Of a DNA stretch of 12,188 nt, positions 1 through 5,956 are shown piece by piece. Below the pieces are notes generated by a model that had not been told where the DNA came from, did no database searches, and saw only the letters and a program-made list of their open reading frames with translations. A program made the position numbers and the translations under genes. The stretch spans positions 1-12,188 of the forward strand of contig JBDTOI010000122.1 of the NCBI GenBank assembly GCA_039933315.1, in the 5' to 3' direction. The DNA comes from DASXRU01 sp039933315. Lineage in GTDB: Bacteria; Acidobacteriota; Blastocatellia; Pyrinomonadales; Pyrinomonadaceae. The stretch's first letter is position 1. Every line of letters starts with the position of its first letter.

Positions 1-27
1 GGGGTTGGACCTTCCATCTGCTCTGAA

Positions 28-171
28 TCATTTAGGCAAAGGCTGCGCAAGTATCCATTCGATCGCTGCATCGCGTCCCGCGGTATACAGCTCCCAGACA
101 GGTTCAATCAACTTATCCGGCATCAGCGACGGCGTATCAATGTCCTGCAGCTTATAGTAGCGCGTCTTCAT
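28..171 (-). CDS. Possible small protein (47 aa), unknown function
   Basis: A complete short frame runs from ATG at 171 to TGA at 28-30. It encodes a soluble, mixed-charge 47-residue peptide starting MKTRYYKLQD and ending ILAQPLPK. An in-frame TAA lies two codons before the ATG, so it is not simply the visible end of a longer upstream frame. About two thirds of its codons end in G or C, as in coding genes nearby. The ribosome binding site is weak (GAAGTGG about seven bases upstream). I do not recognise a family. It could be a genuine small gene or the re-started tail of a degraded one. Confidence 0.45.
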   Translation of the reverse strand: MKTRYYKLQDIDTPSLMPDKLIEPVWELYTAGRDAAIEWILAQPLPK

Positions 172-200
172 GTTTTACCACTTCGCACTCAGTCAAACAA

Positions 201-298
201 TTAGCCGCAGATTTACGCGGATAAATGCAGATCAGATAAAACTGAATTCAGTCAGCTCTTATCTCTGACCCGCGTTCATCTGCGTAAATCCGCGGCCA
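201..298. repeat. CCGCGG-type inverted repeat, copy 1
   Basis: Two arms of about 37 bases (201-237 and 263-298) are imperfect reverse complements built from TTACGCGGAT-like and CCGCGG blocks. The spacer contains a perfect 12-base palindrome, ACTGAATTCAGT, at 241-252, so the whole unit could fold as one long hairpin. The same arm sequence recurs at 5957-6133, which marks it as a dispersed intergenic repeat family rather than a site private to one gene. Confidence 0.8.
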
Positions 299-371
299 AA
301 ATACTCGTACCCATCACACACCCGGCGTTGGACTGGAGTGCTGCAACAGGAGTTGGACTCCCGGTGGTTAA

Positions 372-545
372 AGTTCAAGCCGGTTAGTTCGAATATCTAC
401 GCGAACCGTTGTGAATCGTCCTGGCGTGGCGGCCGCCAATTCCGATCCAGCGTCAACTGCACTGGACGGCGTCCCACTACTCTTGCGAGTGCACCCGCCG
501 AATGCGGTGCAAGTCACAAAGAGCTATCTCTCCGGCACGAGCTGA
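372..545 (+). pseudogene. Possible 3' remnant of a gene
   Basis: After an in-frame TAA at 369-371 a frame stays open to TGA at 543-545. It reads as a plausible protein C-terminus: an alternating hydrophobic stretch (LDGVPLLLRVHPPN) and the end QVTKSYLSGTS. There is no good start codon or ribosome binding site. The coding-like character is strongest in the second half, with G or C at most third codon positions. It may be the leftover end of a surface protein, but the opposite strand is also partly open, so the call is tentative. Confidence 0.22.
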
Positions 546-560
546 TTCCCGCTTACGGTT

Positions 561-660
561 CGTGTTGCTTCGTGGGGTTTCGTGTAGTTTCGTGGATCGT
601 GTGCCGGGAATCGGAACCATACGATCCTCGAAATCACACTAAGCTGCACGAAAGCACACG
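561..660. repeat. TTTCGTG palindromic repeat, copy A
   Basis: Left arm 561-600 and right arm 621-660 are reverse complements at 30 of 40 positions. Each is made of repeated TTTCGTG/CACGAAA units. The 20-base loop at 601-620 matches 19 of 20 bases of 2651-2670, inside the aldo/keto reductase gene, where the minus strand encodes VPIPGT. A second full copy of the element lies at 9702-9811, and a related single arm lies just downstream of the reductase gene at 2442-2482. Confidence 0.75.
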
Positions 661-671
661 AAATATATTGA

Positions 672-709
672 CGTAAGTTCGACAGCGGCGGCTCCAATGT
701 ATGCTGCCT
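672..709 (-). pseudogene. Fragment of an aldo/keto reductase 3' end
   Basis: Positions 672-700 match 2596-2624 of the aldo/keto reductase gene at 26 of 29 bases, with all differences transitions. Positions 701-709 resemble 2638-2646, as if 13 bases were deleted in between. Read on the minus strand it encodes YIGAAAVELTS, like the ENIGAAAVELT segment of the intact enzyme. The fragment abuts the TTTCGTG palindrome and stops abruptly at 672. It is a non-functional relic of a paralogous reductase gene. Confidence 0.6.
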
Positions 710-766
710 GAATAGGGCCCCTCCGTCGCTTGACCACCGCCGTGATCTGCGGTGATCTAGGGTGGC

Positions 767-1378
767 ATGAAGAAATCCATGAAGACATCGCTGATCATTA
801 TCGCACTGGGGTTGCTCGCGTTCCTCGCCGGCCTCGTCTGGCTCGGATCGCGATCGGACGAGCCGGACGAGTTGATTGGGGAGAGCGTCTCGGACACGGC
901 CCGAGGCCCTTCGTTCGAGGTGCGCGTTGTGATGCCTCGCTCCGGCCTGCCACTCGGCGGGATCCTCCCGGATTGGCTCGTGAAGAAGCTCGACGGTACT
1001 CCCCGCGAGATGAAGATCGACCACACGAGCCGTGGCGCCCTGATCCGCAGCATCGAACACAGCCGCATCGAGCTCAGCGCTGACGGCTGGGAACTCTTCA
1101 TCGAGACCGACGGCGAAGGGCGCGTCGTTCCAGGGACACACCTCGTGTTCCCGCTGGGTCTCGGGGGCAGGCACGTGAGACTGGACTGCCGACCCGCAGA
1201 TCGTGCCAACGGCTATCTCCGCACCACCACGCGGGCAGGCTCCGACGAGCTCGGCGGCAGCTTCCTCGTCGAACTCGCCACCTGCAAGAATGCCGAGTCG
1301 GGGAAGACCACCAACTGGCCGCCGGCACCGCTCACCCTCCGCGGGAGCTTCGCGAACCTGTCACCCGGCCCGCTCTAG
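767..1378 (+). CDS. Membrane-anchored hypothetical protein (203 aa)
   Basis: The protein opens with a lysine-rich tip (MKKSMKTS) and one hydrophobic helix at about residues 8-27. This fits either an uncleaved signal anchor or a signal peptide without an obvious AxA site. The remaining ~175 residues are polar and predicted outside the membrane, rich in Asp/Glu/Arg and beta-type segments, with two cysteines (in LDCRPAD and ATCKN) that could pair. I do not recognise a family. The start at 767 has only a weak AGGGTGG upstream; a second in-frame ATG at 779 is possible. It is the only convincing plus-strand gene and converges on the DUF4256-like gene. Its codon use is strongly GC-rich, so it is likely a resident gene. 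Confidence 0.8.
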   Translation: MKKSMKTSLIIIALGLLAFLAGLVWLGSRSDEPDELIGESVSDTARGPSFEVRVVMPRSGLPLGGILPDWLVKKLDGTPREMKIDHTSRGALIRSIEHSRIELSADGWELFIETDGEGRVVPGTHLVFPLGLGGRHVRLDCRPADRANGYLRTTTRAGSDELGGSFLVELATCKNAESGKTTNWPPAPLTLRGSFANLSPGPL

Positions 1379-1396
1379 GGCCCCAAGCGGGCAATG

Positions 1397-1492
1397 AATT
1401 GTAGGGGCGGCACTCTGTGGGCGCCCCTCTATTAATGCGGCCCTCGCTTTAATATAAGAGAGGGGCGGCCACGGAGTGCCGCCCCTACAATT
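1397..1492. repeat. Nested palindromic element between convergent genes
   Basis: Arms 1397-1430 and 1459-1492 are reverse complements at 32 of 34 positions. The inside continues the pairing (TATTAA near 1430 with TTAATA near 1449), so almost all 96 bases can fold into one hairpin. Each arm is also a small hairpin by itself: AGGGGCG at 1403 pairs with CGCCCCT at 1422, and the right arm has an 8-base equivalent. The element fills the gap between the stop at 1378 and the stop at 1509, so it could end transcription from both sides, although there is no classic U-run. It looks like a REP/MITE-type dispersed repeat. Confidence 0.85.
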
Positions 1493-1508
1493 TATTCGAC
1501 GTTGATGC

Positions 1509-2081
1509 TTAGACCCGTAGCGAGCCACGGAATGCCCTGGCGGCATAGTAAGATTCCGCACCGTTGTGATACACGAAGACATGGTCGTAGCGGCGATCAC
1601 AAAAGAGGGCACCACCGAGTTTTCTAATATCAGAAGGTGTTTTCACCCAGCTTGATGTTTTTGCATCGAAGTTTCCAAGTTTCTGCAGCTCTCGATATTG
1701 TTCTTCCGTTAAAAGCTCAATGCCAATGGCGGCTGCCATATCAATAGCGTTATTTTTCGGTTTATGTTCTTTCCTTGACTCCAGAGCCTCACCGTCGTAA
1801 CAAACACTTCTGCGGTCCTTAGGACTTTCCGCTGAACAATCGTAAAAAATGTATTCGCCCGTCTTTTTATCATGACCAACAACATCCGGTTCACCGCCGG
1901 TTGTTTCCATTTCATTGAGTGACCATAGTTTTCCGGTATTAGCTTCCAGCTTTGCTTTTACTTTAGCCCATTCAAGACCCTTATGGCGGTTCATGTTTTT
2001 CTCAAAACGGGCTTTCAACGCCCTGAGTAGTTCTTCACGTTGTTCTGGTGACAACGCCTTTTTTGTTTCCACGCTTTTCAT
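1509..2081 (-). CDS. DUF4256-like protein (190 aa)
   Basis: The sequence strongly resembles the DUF4256 family, whose biochemical function is unknown, and has the usual length. Visible landmarks are a basic, helical N-terminus (residues 10-48), GGEPDVVGHD (62-71), YDCSAESP (80-87), LGGALFCDRRYD (155-166) and the C-terminal HNGAESYYAARAFRGSLRV block. The frame is open further upstream, but the ATG at 2081 is preferred: it has AAGGA about eight bases before it and begins at the family's normal N-terminus, while the extra upstream reading crosses another gene. GC content is clearly lower than in the flanks, suggesting transfer, perhaps from Bacteroidota. It lies 46 bases downstream of the small membrane protein gene and is probably co-transcribed with it. 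Confidence 0.85.
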   Translation of the reverse strand: MKSVETKKALSPEQREELLRALKARFEKNMNRHKGLEWAKVKAKLEANTGKLWSLNEMETTGGEPDVVGHDKKTGEYIFYDCSAESPKDRRSVCYDGEALESRKEHKPKNNAIDMAAAIGIELLTEEQYRELQKLGNFDAKTSSWVKTPSDIRKLGGALFCDRRYDHVFVYHNGAESYYAARAFRGSLRV

Positions 2082-2113
2082 ATAGGTTTCCTTTTTTATG
2101 CTGTGTCGGGTGA

Positions 2114-2127
2114 AGAGTTGACCCCGA
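2114..2127. repeat. Direct repeat, left copy
   Basis: AGAGTTGACCCCGA here and AGAGCTGACCCCGA at 2378-2391 differ at one base and share orientation. They closely bracket the small membrane protein gene at 2128-2337, and this copy abuts its stop codon. GGGGTCA-containing repeats of this general look are often associated with REP/RAYT-type elements, but no such transposase is present here. Confidence 0.6.
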
Positions 2128-2337
2128 TTAGGCCGATCTTTTCGAAATAAGTCGTAGCAGGGCATCGCCTTTCCACATCCAAAATCCCGGAAGGACCATT
2201 CCCGGAAGGAAGACAAACCGAACAGCGGGGGCGTAATTTGGAATATCTTCAAACGGACTATAAATATGACCGAGTATCGGAATGCTAAAGACGATGTGAA
2301 TCCAGCGAAGAATCGAACGTTTGGTGGCATTATTCAT
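2128..2337 (-). CDS. Small membrane protein (69 aa)
   Basis: This is a compact protein with two hydrophobic segments, about residues 10-24 (LRWIHIVFSIPILGH) and 38-55 (AVRFVFLPGMVLPGFWMW), joined by a conserved-looking IYSPFEDIPNYAP loop. It ends in a basic tail (LLRLISKRSA). I recall closely similar small proteins of unknown function in Bacteroidota, which agrees with the local low GC. The ATG at 2337 has no Shine-Dalgarno sequence; the AT-rich leader is again compatible with a Bacteroidota origin. Another reading frame is open across the same bases as an extension of the DUF4256-like gene. I judge this frame to be the real one because of its membrane topology and family resemblance. Confidence 0.7.
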   Translation of the reverse strand: MNNATKRSILRWIHIVFSIPILGHIYSPFEDIPNYAPAVRFVFLPGMVLPGFWMWKGDALLRLISKRSA

Positions 2338-2377
2338 GATTGGTTTATAAATCTATTTTGCAAATTTTGAAATACTA

Positions 2378-2391
2378 AGAGCTGACCCCGA
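2378..2391. repeat. Direct repeat, right copy
   Basis: This is the second copy of the AGAG(T/C)TGACCCCGA repeat, 41 bases upstream of the small membrane protein start codon. GC content rises again just beyond it, so it marks the apparent edge of the low-GC cassette. Confidence 0.6.
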
Positions 2392-2441
2392 CGCCTCTCA
2401 ATTTGGGCAGATCAGGTTTGCGTGACGCGCCGTCAGAAGCC

Positions 2442-2482
2442 ATCCTCGAACTTACACGAAATCGCACGAAGTAACACGAACC
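2442..2482 (-). repeat. TTTCGTG repeat, single arm behind the reductase gene
   Basis: Read on the minus strand this stretch matches the left arm of copy A (561-600) with only a few differences, sharing the TTCGTGTT, CTTCGTG and TTTCGTGTA blocks. It starts about 18 bases after the aldo/keto reductase stop codon. The matching opposite arm is absent. It ties the repeat family physically to the reductase gene. Confidence 0.65.
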
Positions 2483-2499
2483 AATGCATTTTTCGCTGC

Positions 2500-3507
2500 C
2501 TAGCGACCGGTAACCTGCTCCAGGGCTTCGGGGTACCTGGCCCCCTGTACTGTGATCTTTGCAGCGGCGGTATCGATCTCACGGAGATCGTTGGGCGTGA
2601 GTTCGACGGCGGCGGCTCCGATGTTCTCTTCCAAACGATGCAGCCTAGTGGTGCCGGGAATCGGAACTATCCAGGGCTTCTGGGCGAGCAGCCAGGCGAG
2701 CGCGATCTGAGCAGGTGTCGCCTTCTTCCGTTCCGCGATGCTGCTGATCAGATTGATCAGAGTCTGATTCGACTTTAGAGCTTCCGGTGTGAAGCGAGGC
2801 AGGGTACTGCGAAGGTCGGAGCTGTCGAAGGTCGCGTTGTCATCGATCTTGCCCGTGAGGAAGCCCCTGCCCAACGGGCTGAACGGCACAAAGCCGATTC
2901 CGAGTTCCTCAAGCGCCGGTATCACTTCCTTCTCAGGCGTTCTCGTCCACAGCGAGTATTCGCTCTGGAGGGCAGTGACCGGTTGGACTGCGTGTGCGCG
3001 ACGGATCGTTTGCACTCCTGCTTCGGAAAGGCCGAAGTGCTTTACCTTGCCTGCCTGAATCAGTTCCTTCACGGCGCCCGCCACGTCTTCGATCGGGACG
3101 TTCGGATCAACCCGGTGCTGATAGAGCAGGTCGATACTCTCGACCTTAAGTCGCGTGAGCGAGGCCTCGACGACCTCCCTGATGTGATCGGGTCGACTGT
3201 CCAGGCGCGGCGCGCCCTTCATCCCGCGCGCATCGGAATTGGGACTGAGGTCGAACCCAAATTTGGTTGCGATCACCACCTGGCCACGGAAGGGAGCGAG
3301 GGCTTCTCCCACCAGCTCTTCGTTCACGAATGGGCCGTAGACCTCGGCGGTGTCAAAGAACGTGACGCCGCGTTCCACTGCGGCACGGAGCAGGGAAGTC
3401 ATCTCCTGCGTGTCTTTGGCCGGACCGTAGGAAAAGCTCATGCCCATGCAGCCGAGCCCGATAGCCGAGACTTCCAGGTTACTGTTTCCAAGTTTGCGCT
3501 TCTGCAT
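2500..3507 (-). CDS. Aldo/keto reductase (335 aa)
   Basis: This is an NADPH-dependent oxidoreductase of the aldo/keto reductase superfamily, closest in appearance to the YakC/AKR13-type group that reduces aldehydes and ketones in the cytosol. The catalytic tetrad is visible: Asp52 and Tyr57 (FFDTAEVYG), Lys82 (ATKFGF) and His131 (LLYQHRVDP). Other family marks are GLGCMGMSFSYG (17-28), QSEYSLW (181-187), PFSPLGRGFLTGK (208-220) and the cofactor-binding VPIPGTTRLHRLEEN near the C-terminus. Length is normal. The ATG at 3507 has GAGGGAG six bases upstream; a longer frame to 3579 only adds residues encoded by the repeat region and is rejected. The substrate cannot be told from sequence. Parts of a paralogous copy of its 3' end occur at 601-709. 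Confidence 0.95.
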   Translation of the reverse strand: MQKRKLGNSNLEVSAIGLGCMGMSFSYGPAKDTQEMTSLLRAAVERGVTFFDTAEVYGPFVNEELVGEALAPFRGQVVIATKFGFDLSPNSDARGMKGAPRLDSRPDHIREVVEASLTRLKVESIDLLYQHRVDPNVPIEDVAGAVKELIQAGKVKHFGLSEAGVQTIRRAHAVQPVTALQSEYSLWTRTPEKEVIPALEELGIGFVPFSPLGRGFLTGKIDDNATFDSSDLRSTLPRFTPEALKSNQTLINLISSIAERKKATPAQIALAWLLAQKPWIVPIPGTTRLHRLEENIGAAAVELTPNDLREIDTAAAKITVQGARYPEALEQVTGR

Positions 3508-3524
3508 GGTTGCTCCCTCGCTGA

Positions 3525-3759
3525 TTGCTGATTGAGGATTACGGATTGCGGATTGGAAAACAAAGCACTCGTGCTTCAAAACCGCTATCCGCTATCCGTA
3601 TTTCCGCAGGGTTGCGGCCTGCGGTGGCGGGCGAGCCCCCGAGATTGCGGAATAATGAATTCGGAATGCGGATTGAAGACGATCAGTTTGCCCTCAATCG
3701 GCATTCCGTATTCCGCAATCTTGAGGGCCCGCCCGCCAACGCAGGCGCTTCTGACAAGC
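3525..3759. repeat. Imperfect inverted repeat between reductase and VOC genes
   Basis: The gap is filled with ATTGCGGATT-type repeats. Left arm ~3614-3677 and right arm ~3693-3748 are imperfect reverse complements sharing GCCTGCG, GGCGGGCG, AGATTGCGGAATA and CGGAATGC blocks, with about 15 bases between them. The right arm includes a copy (3725-3759, minus) of a 35-base unit also found at 5299-5333, matching at 30 of 35 positions. Translation across the region is not meaningful. Confidence 0.75.
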
Positions 3760-3767
3760 TGTTGCCC

Positions 3768-4226
3768 TCACAACTCACCGGGTGGGTTACCAACACCACT
3801 CGCAGGCCGGGGATCTGGAGAGAGTGGATGATCGTCACTAAGCTCCAGCAGATCCCATAGATTTCCATATAAATCTTCAAAGACAGCCACCATACCGTAG
3901 CTCTCTTTCTTAGGCTCTCTCACAAATTTTATACCCTGGGAAATCATCTCATTGTAGTCCCGCCAGAAGTTATCAGTGTTGAGAAATAGAAATACTCGCC
4001 CGCCGGACTGATTGCCAACAAAAGGTTCCTGTTCAGGTTTTGAGGCTCTGGCTAGTAACAATGTAGTTCCCATCGATCCGGGAGGAGAAACCACTACCCA
4101 ACGCTTGTCTTGCTCAGGCTGATAACTATTTTCAACTAAGGTGAAATGGAGCTTCTTCGTATAAAACTCTATTGCTTCATCATAATCTCTAACGACCAGG
4201 GCTACATGGACAATTGATTGTTTCAT
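3768..4226 (-). CDS. VOC-fold (glyoxalase/bleomycin-resistance-like) protein (152 aa)
   Basis: The protein has two beta-alpha-beta-beta-beta modules of the vicinal oxygen chelate fold, about residues 4-60 and 74-129. His7 (IVHVALVVRDYDEAIEFY) and Glu128 (LYGNLWDLLEL) sit where metal ligands are normally found. The VAVFEDLYGN segment is typical of stand-alone VOC proteins of unknown substrate. The ATG at 4226 has GGAAG about ten bases upstream. The gene lies 31 bases after the membrane protein gene and is probably co-transcribed with it. The body is lower in GC than the surroundings. The last ~17 residues (after DDHP) are proline/glycine-rich, higher in GC and beyond the family's usual end, as if the original stop was lost. 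It may act in detoxification or ring-cleavage chemistry, but this is only a family-level guess. Confidence 0.85.
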   Translation of the reverse strand: MKQSIVHVALVVRDYDEAIEFYTKKLHFTLVENSYQPEQDKRWVVVSPPGSMGTTLLLARASKPEQEPFVGNQSGGRVFLFLNTDNFWRDYNEMISQGIKFVREPKKESYGMVAVFEDLYGNLWDLLELSDDHPLSPDPRPASGVGNPPGEL

Positions 4227-4257
4227 TTACTAATTCTTCCGCACCAGACTGGTATTC

Positions 4258-5094
4258 TCACCGTAAGTTTTGGTAGAGAAAGACCAAAGAGCTACCCAAA
4301 CCAGCCAGAAAAAAAAGAGCGGCAAAGAGCGTGGCGAGCCTCACAAGTTTGGAGTGCTTAGCGTAACTGCCTGGCTTGAGCCTATACGACCAGGTATAGT
4401 GCGCCACTCCTGCGAAATACTTGTCGACATCGGCAGTGGGCTGCAGAATCTCGTACTCCATGAACAGTTGCGCCCAGATGCGCAGACCGATCTCGCAGAC
4501 CAGGGACCCCATCAGGAGCACGAATCCACCGATCAAGAAACGCTTCGATTCCAGGAGGGTTGGCGCATCTCCCTCTCCCTTCAGCTTGAGTAAGAAGGAG
4601 ACAAGCCCTGCAAGGCCTATGATCAGGCTGATGTTGAGCGCGATAAACCTGTGAATGGCGTCAATATAACGCTCCCAAGTGCTTTCCAGCTTTTTTGAGA
4701 TTGAATCCCGCGCCTGCTGGGAAAGCGTGGGGGCGTCGTGCGCATAACCAGCGCTGGTCACGATATTGCAACCGAGGCGCAAGTGACACTGACCTTCATT
4801 CGGTTCATCCCGGAAGGAGATGTCTCCGCGGCTATCACCGTAAATCGTTAAGCGGTGACCTTTCTCATTTAGATCGTCGGCAACCTTCTTGAGGTCAGCA
4901 CGGACCACCGAGCGGATTACTTCGTTAACCTCAACCTCCAACGCGTGAGCGAGCTTTCGTGCATCTGAGGTGTTCAGACCGAGCGTTTCAAATTTCTCTT
5001 TGGAATATTTCTCAGAATTTATACGGCCCTCTTTTGGTGTGGTGATGGGAGTCGCGGGTGTCGAGGGTCGGTATGGCGAGGCAGAATGTTTCAT
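4258..5094 (-). CDS. Three-helix membrane protein with cytosolic N-domain (278 aa)
   Basis: I do not recognise a family. Residues 1-30 are low-complexity (Pro/Thr/Ser). Residues 31-148 form a charged domain with helical character (DARKLAHALEVEVNEV, then VRADLKKVADDLNEKGH), followed by a beta-like part (RLTIYGDSRGDISF and CHLRLGCNIVTSAG). Membrane segments lie at about 150-170, 187-208 and 252-274. The loop between helices 2 and 3 carries aromatic residues (FMEYEIL, YFAGVAHYTWSY). The start at 5094 is well supported by AAAGGAG eight bases upstream. It sits first in an apparent two-gene unit with the VOC protein. The layout (soluble domain, then a small helical membrane part) would suit a sensor or membrane-tethered regulator, but no catalytic motif is seen. 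Confidence 0.85.
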   Translation of the reverse strand: MKHSASPYRPSTPATPITTPKEGRINSEKYSKEKFETLGLNTSDARKLAHALEVEVNEVIRSVVRADLKKVADDLNEKGHRLTIYGDSRGDISFRDEPNEGQCHLRLGCNIVTSAGYAHDAPTLSQQARDSISKKLESTWERYIDAIHRFIALNISLIIGLAGLVSFLLKLKGEGDAPTLLESKRFLIGGFVLLMGSLVCEIGLRIWAQLFMEYEILQPTADVDKYFAGVAHYTWSYRLKPGSYAKHSKLVRLATLFAALFFLAGLGSSLVFLYQNLR

Positions 5095-5248
5095 CCTGTG
5101 GTCTCCTTTGGTGCTCGATAAAGAAGGAATTGATTAGGTAAGGCCTAGTCAGTAGAGACGGATGTAAGAATTCGGGAAGGAGGATATACCTTCAAGCCAT
5201 TGACGTAAATATGTTTTGCGTCGAGGGACGTTAAGAAATAACGCTTCT

Positions 5249-5269
5249 CGCAACTCTGAAACGGTTGCG
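5249..5269. repeat. CGCAAC hairpin repeat, copy 1
   Basis: CGCAAC and GTTGCG (6 base pairs) enclose a 9-base loop. The 21-base unit recurs with a 7-base-pair stem at 6642-6662, and as a half copy at 7521-7533. Confidence 0.55.
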
Positions 5270-5298
5270 ATTCATCGACTGAACTTACAGACGAGCGG

Positions 5299-5333
5299 TC
5301 CTGTCAGAACCGCCTGCGGTAGCGGGCGGGCCC
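5299..5333 (+). repeat. GC-rich dispersed repeat unit
   Basis: This 35-base unit contains CTGTCAGAACCGCCTGCGG and ends GGGCGGGCCC. It matches the reverse strand of 3725-3759 at 30 of 35 positions, and its right half also resembles 3618-3640. It immediately precedes a GGGCGGGCCCGCC palindromic end. Confidence 0.65.
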
Positions 5334-5406
5334 GCCACCGTTTATTGTTCATACCTTGCATAGCTCCCAGCGCGCCGTACCAGGAATTGTTCGGCGTCGG
5401 CCAGAT

Positions 5407-5934
5407 CTAGTTTCGAGACTCCTTTGCGCGCTGCGAAAAGTGCCAAAGGCCTCCCGCAACCTCAACGGGCAAACGATGGCCCAATTGGCGCCCGAGCATG
5501 ACAATCTGCCCGCGATGATGACCTTCATGCGCGACGAAATAAGTCAGGACATGCGCCACGTCGAGGGGAAGATTACGCCAGGTGTACGCCGAGGAGACGG
5601 GAATCGTGCCGCCGTGGTCAAGACCGAGCTGCAGCAAACTGATAATGCCGCGGCTACTGCGGTCTAGCGCTGGAATCAGCTCACTTGGTTCAACCTTCTG
5701 TCGATTGACGGATGGCGGCACCTTGATGCCGTGTTCTTTTCCCAGCGTCTTGATCCACATACATCGCGCATTATGGATGTGGCCGGCGATCATGCGAACA
5801 GTCCGACGTGGAGCCCCGGGCACTTTGGCTTCCCATAGTTCGGTGGGTAAGTGCTCTACGAGGAAGACGGTAACGCGGTTGTTCGTTCTCCACGCGGCAA
5901 GCAGCATTTCTCGCTGATCAAGTGCAGTGCTCAT
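5407..5934 (-). CDS. DinB-like protein (175 aa)
   Basis: This is a four-helix-bundle protein of the DinB/YfiT-like superfamily, whose members bind a divalent metal and often act as thiol-dependent S-transferases. Candidate metal ligands are His52 or His54 (IAGHIHNARCMW) and the paired His136/His140 (VAHEGHHRGQI), the normal HxxxH position in the last conserved helix. The length fits the family. The ATG at 5934 with GAGAG nearby is preferred over the in-frame TTG at 5946, which would add only four residues. It lies alone, with the CCGCGG repeat directly upstream. The thiol partner and substrate cannot be read from the sequence. Confidence 0.85.
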   Translation of the reverse strand: MSTALDQREMLLAAWRTNNRVTVFLVEHLPTELWEAKVPGAPRRTVRMIAGHIHNARCMWIKTLGKEHGIKVPPSVNRQKVEPSELIPALDRSSRGIISLLQLGLDHGGTIPVSSAYTWRNLPLDVAHVLTYFVAHEGHHRGQIVMLGRQLGHRLPVEVAGGLWHFSQRAKESRN

Positions 5935-5956
5935 CAGAGCTCTCAAACCGAAAGCC

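Larger units (their letters stand above)
546..766. other. Repeat-filled gap before the first plus-strand gene
   Basis: The stretch 172-766 has no convincing complete gene. It contains the CCGCGG repeat at 201-298, the possible remnant at 372-545 and the TTTCGTG palindrome with aldo/keto reductase pieces at 561-709. Only about 57 bases separate that repeat from the start of the next gene, and no clear -35/-10 pair with normal spacing is visible there. Confidence 0.5.
5095..5406. other. Gap without a gene, containing repeat units
   Basis: I see no credible gene in these 312 bases. They contain the leader of the three-helix protein gene, a CGCAAC/GTTGCG hairpin at 5249-5269 and a 35-base repeat unit at 5299-5333 shared with 3725-3759. 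A plus-strand frame through 5216-5410 runs across both repeats and has no protein-like composition. Confidence 0.6.

Noticed and set aside
338..676. Plus-strand frame of 112 codons
   Set aside because: It crosses the TTTCGTG palindrome, which dictates much of its sequence, and has no ribosome binding site or family resemblance.
524..1174. Minus-strand frame of 216 codons opposite the first plus-strand gene
   Set aside because: It is antisense to a gene with a signal anchor and runs into repeat DNA; its composition is that of a high-GC shadow frame.
2082..2330. N-terminal extension of the DUF4256-like gene
   Set aside because: The internal ATG at 2081 has a ribosome binding site and the normal family start; the extension overlaps the small membrane protein gene in another frame.
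3508..3579. 24-residue N-terminal extension of the aldo/keto reductase
   Set aside because: These residues are encoded by ATTGCGGATT-type repeats; the ATG at 3507 has GAGGGAG at good spacing and matches the family start.
5177..5190. Very strong ribosome-binding-like AAGGAGGATATACC on the plus strand
   Set aside because: The first ATG downstream (5209) opens a frame of only seven codons, so there is no gene to serve; it is treated as coincidence.
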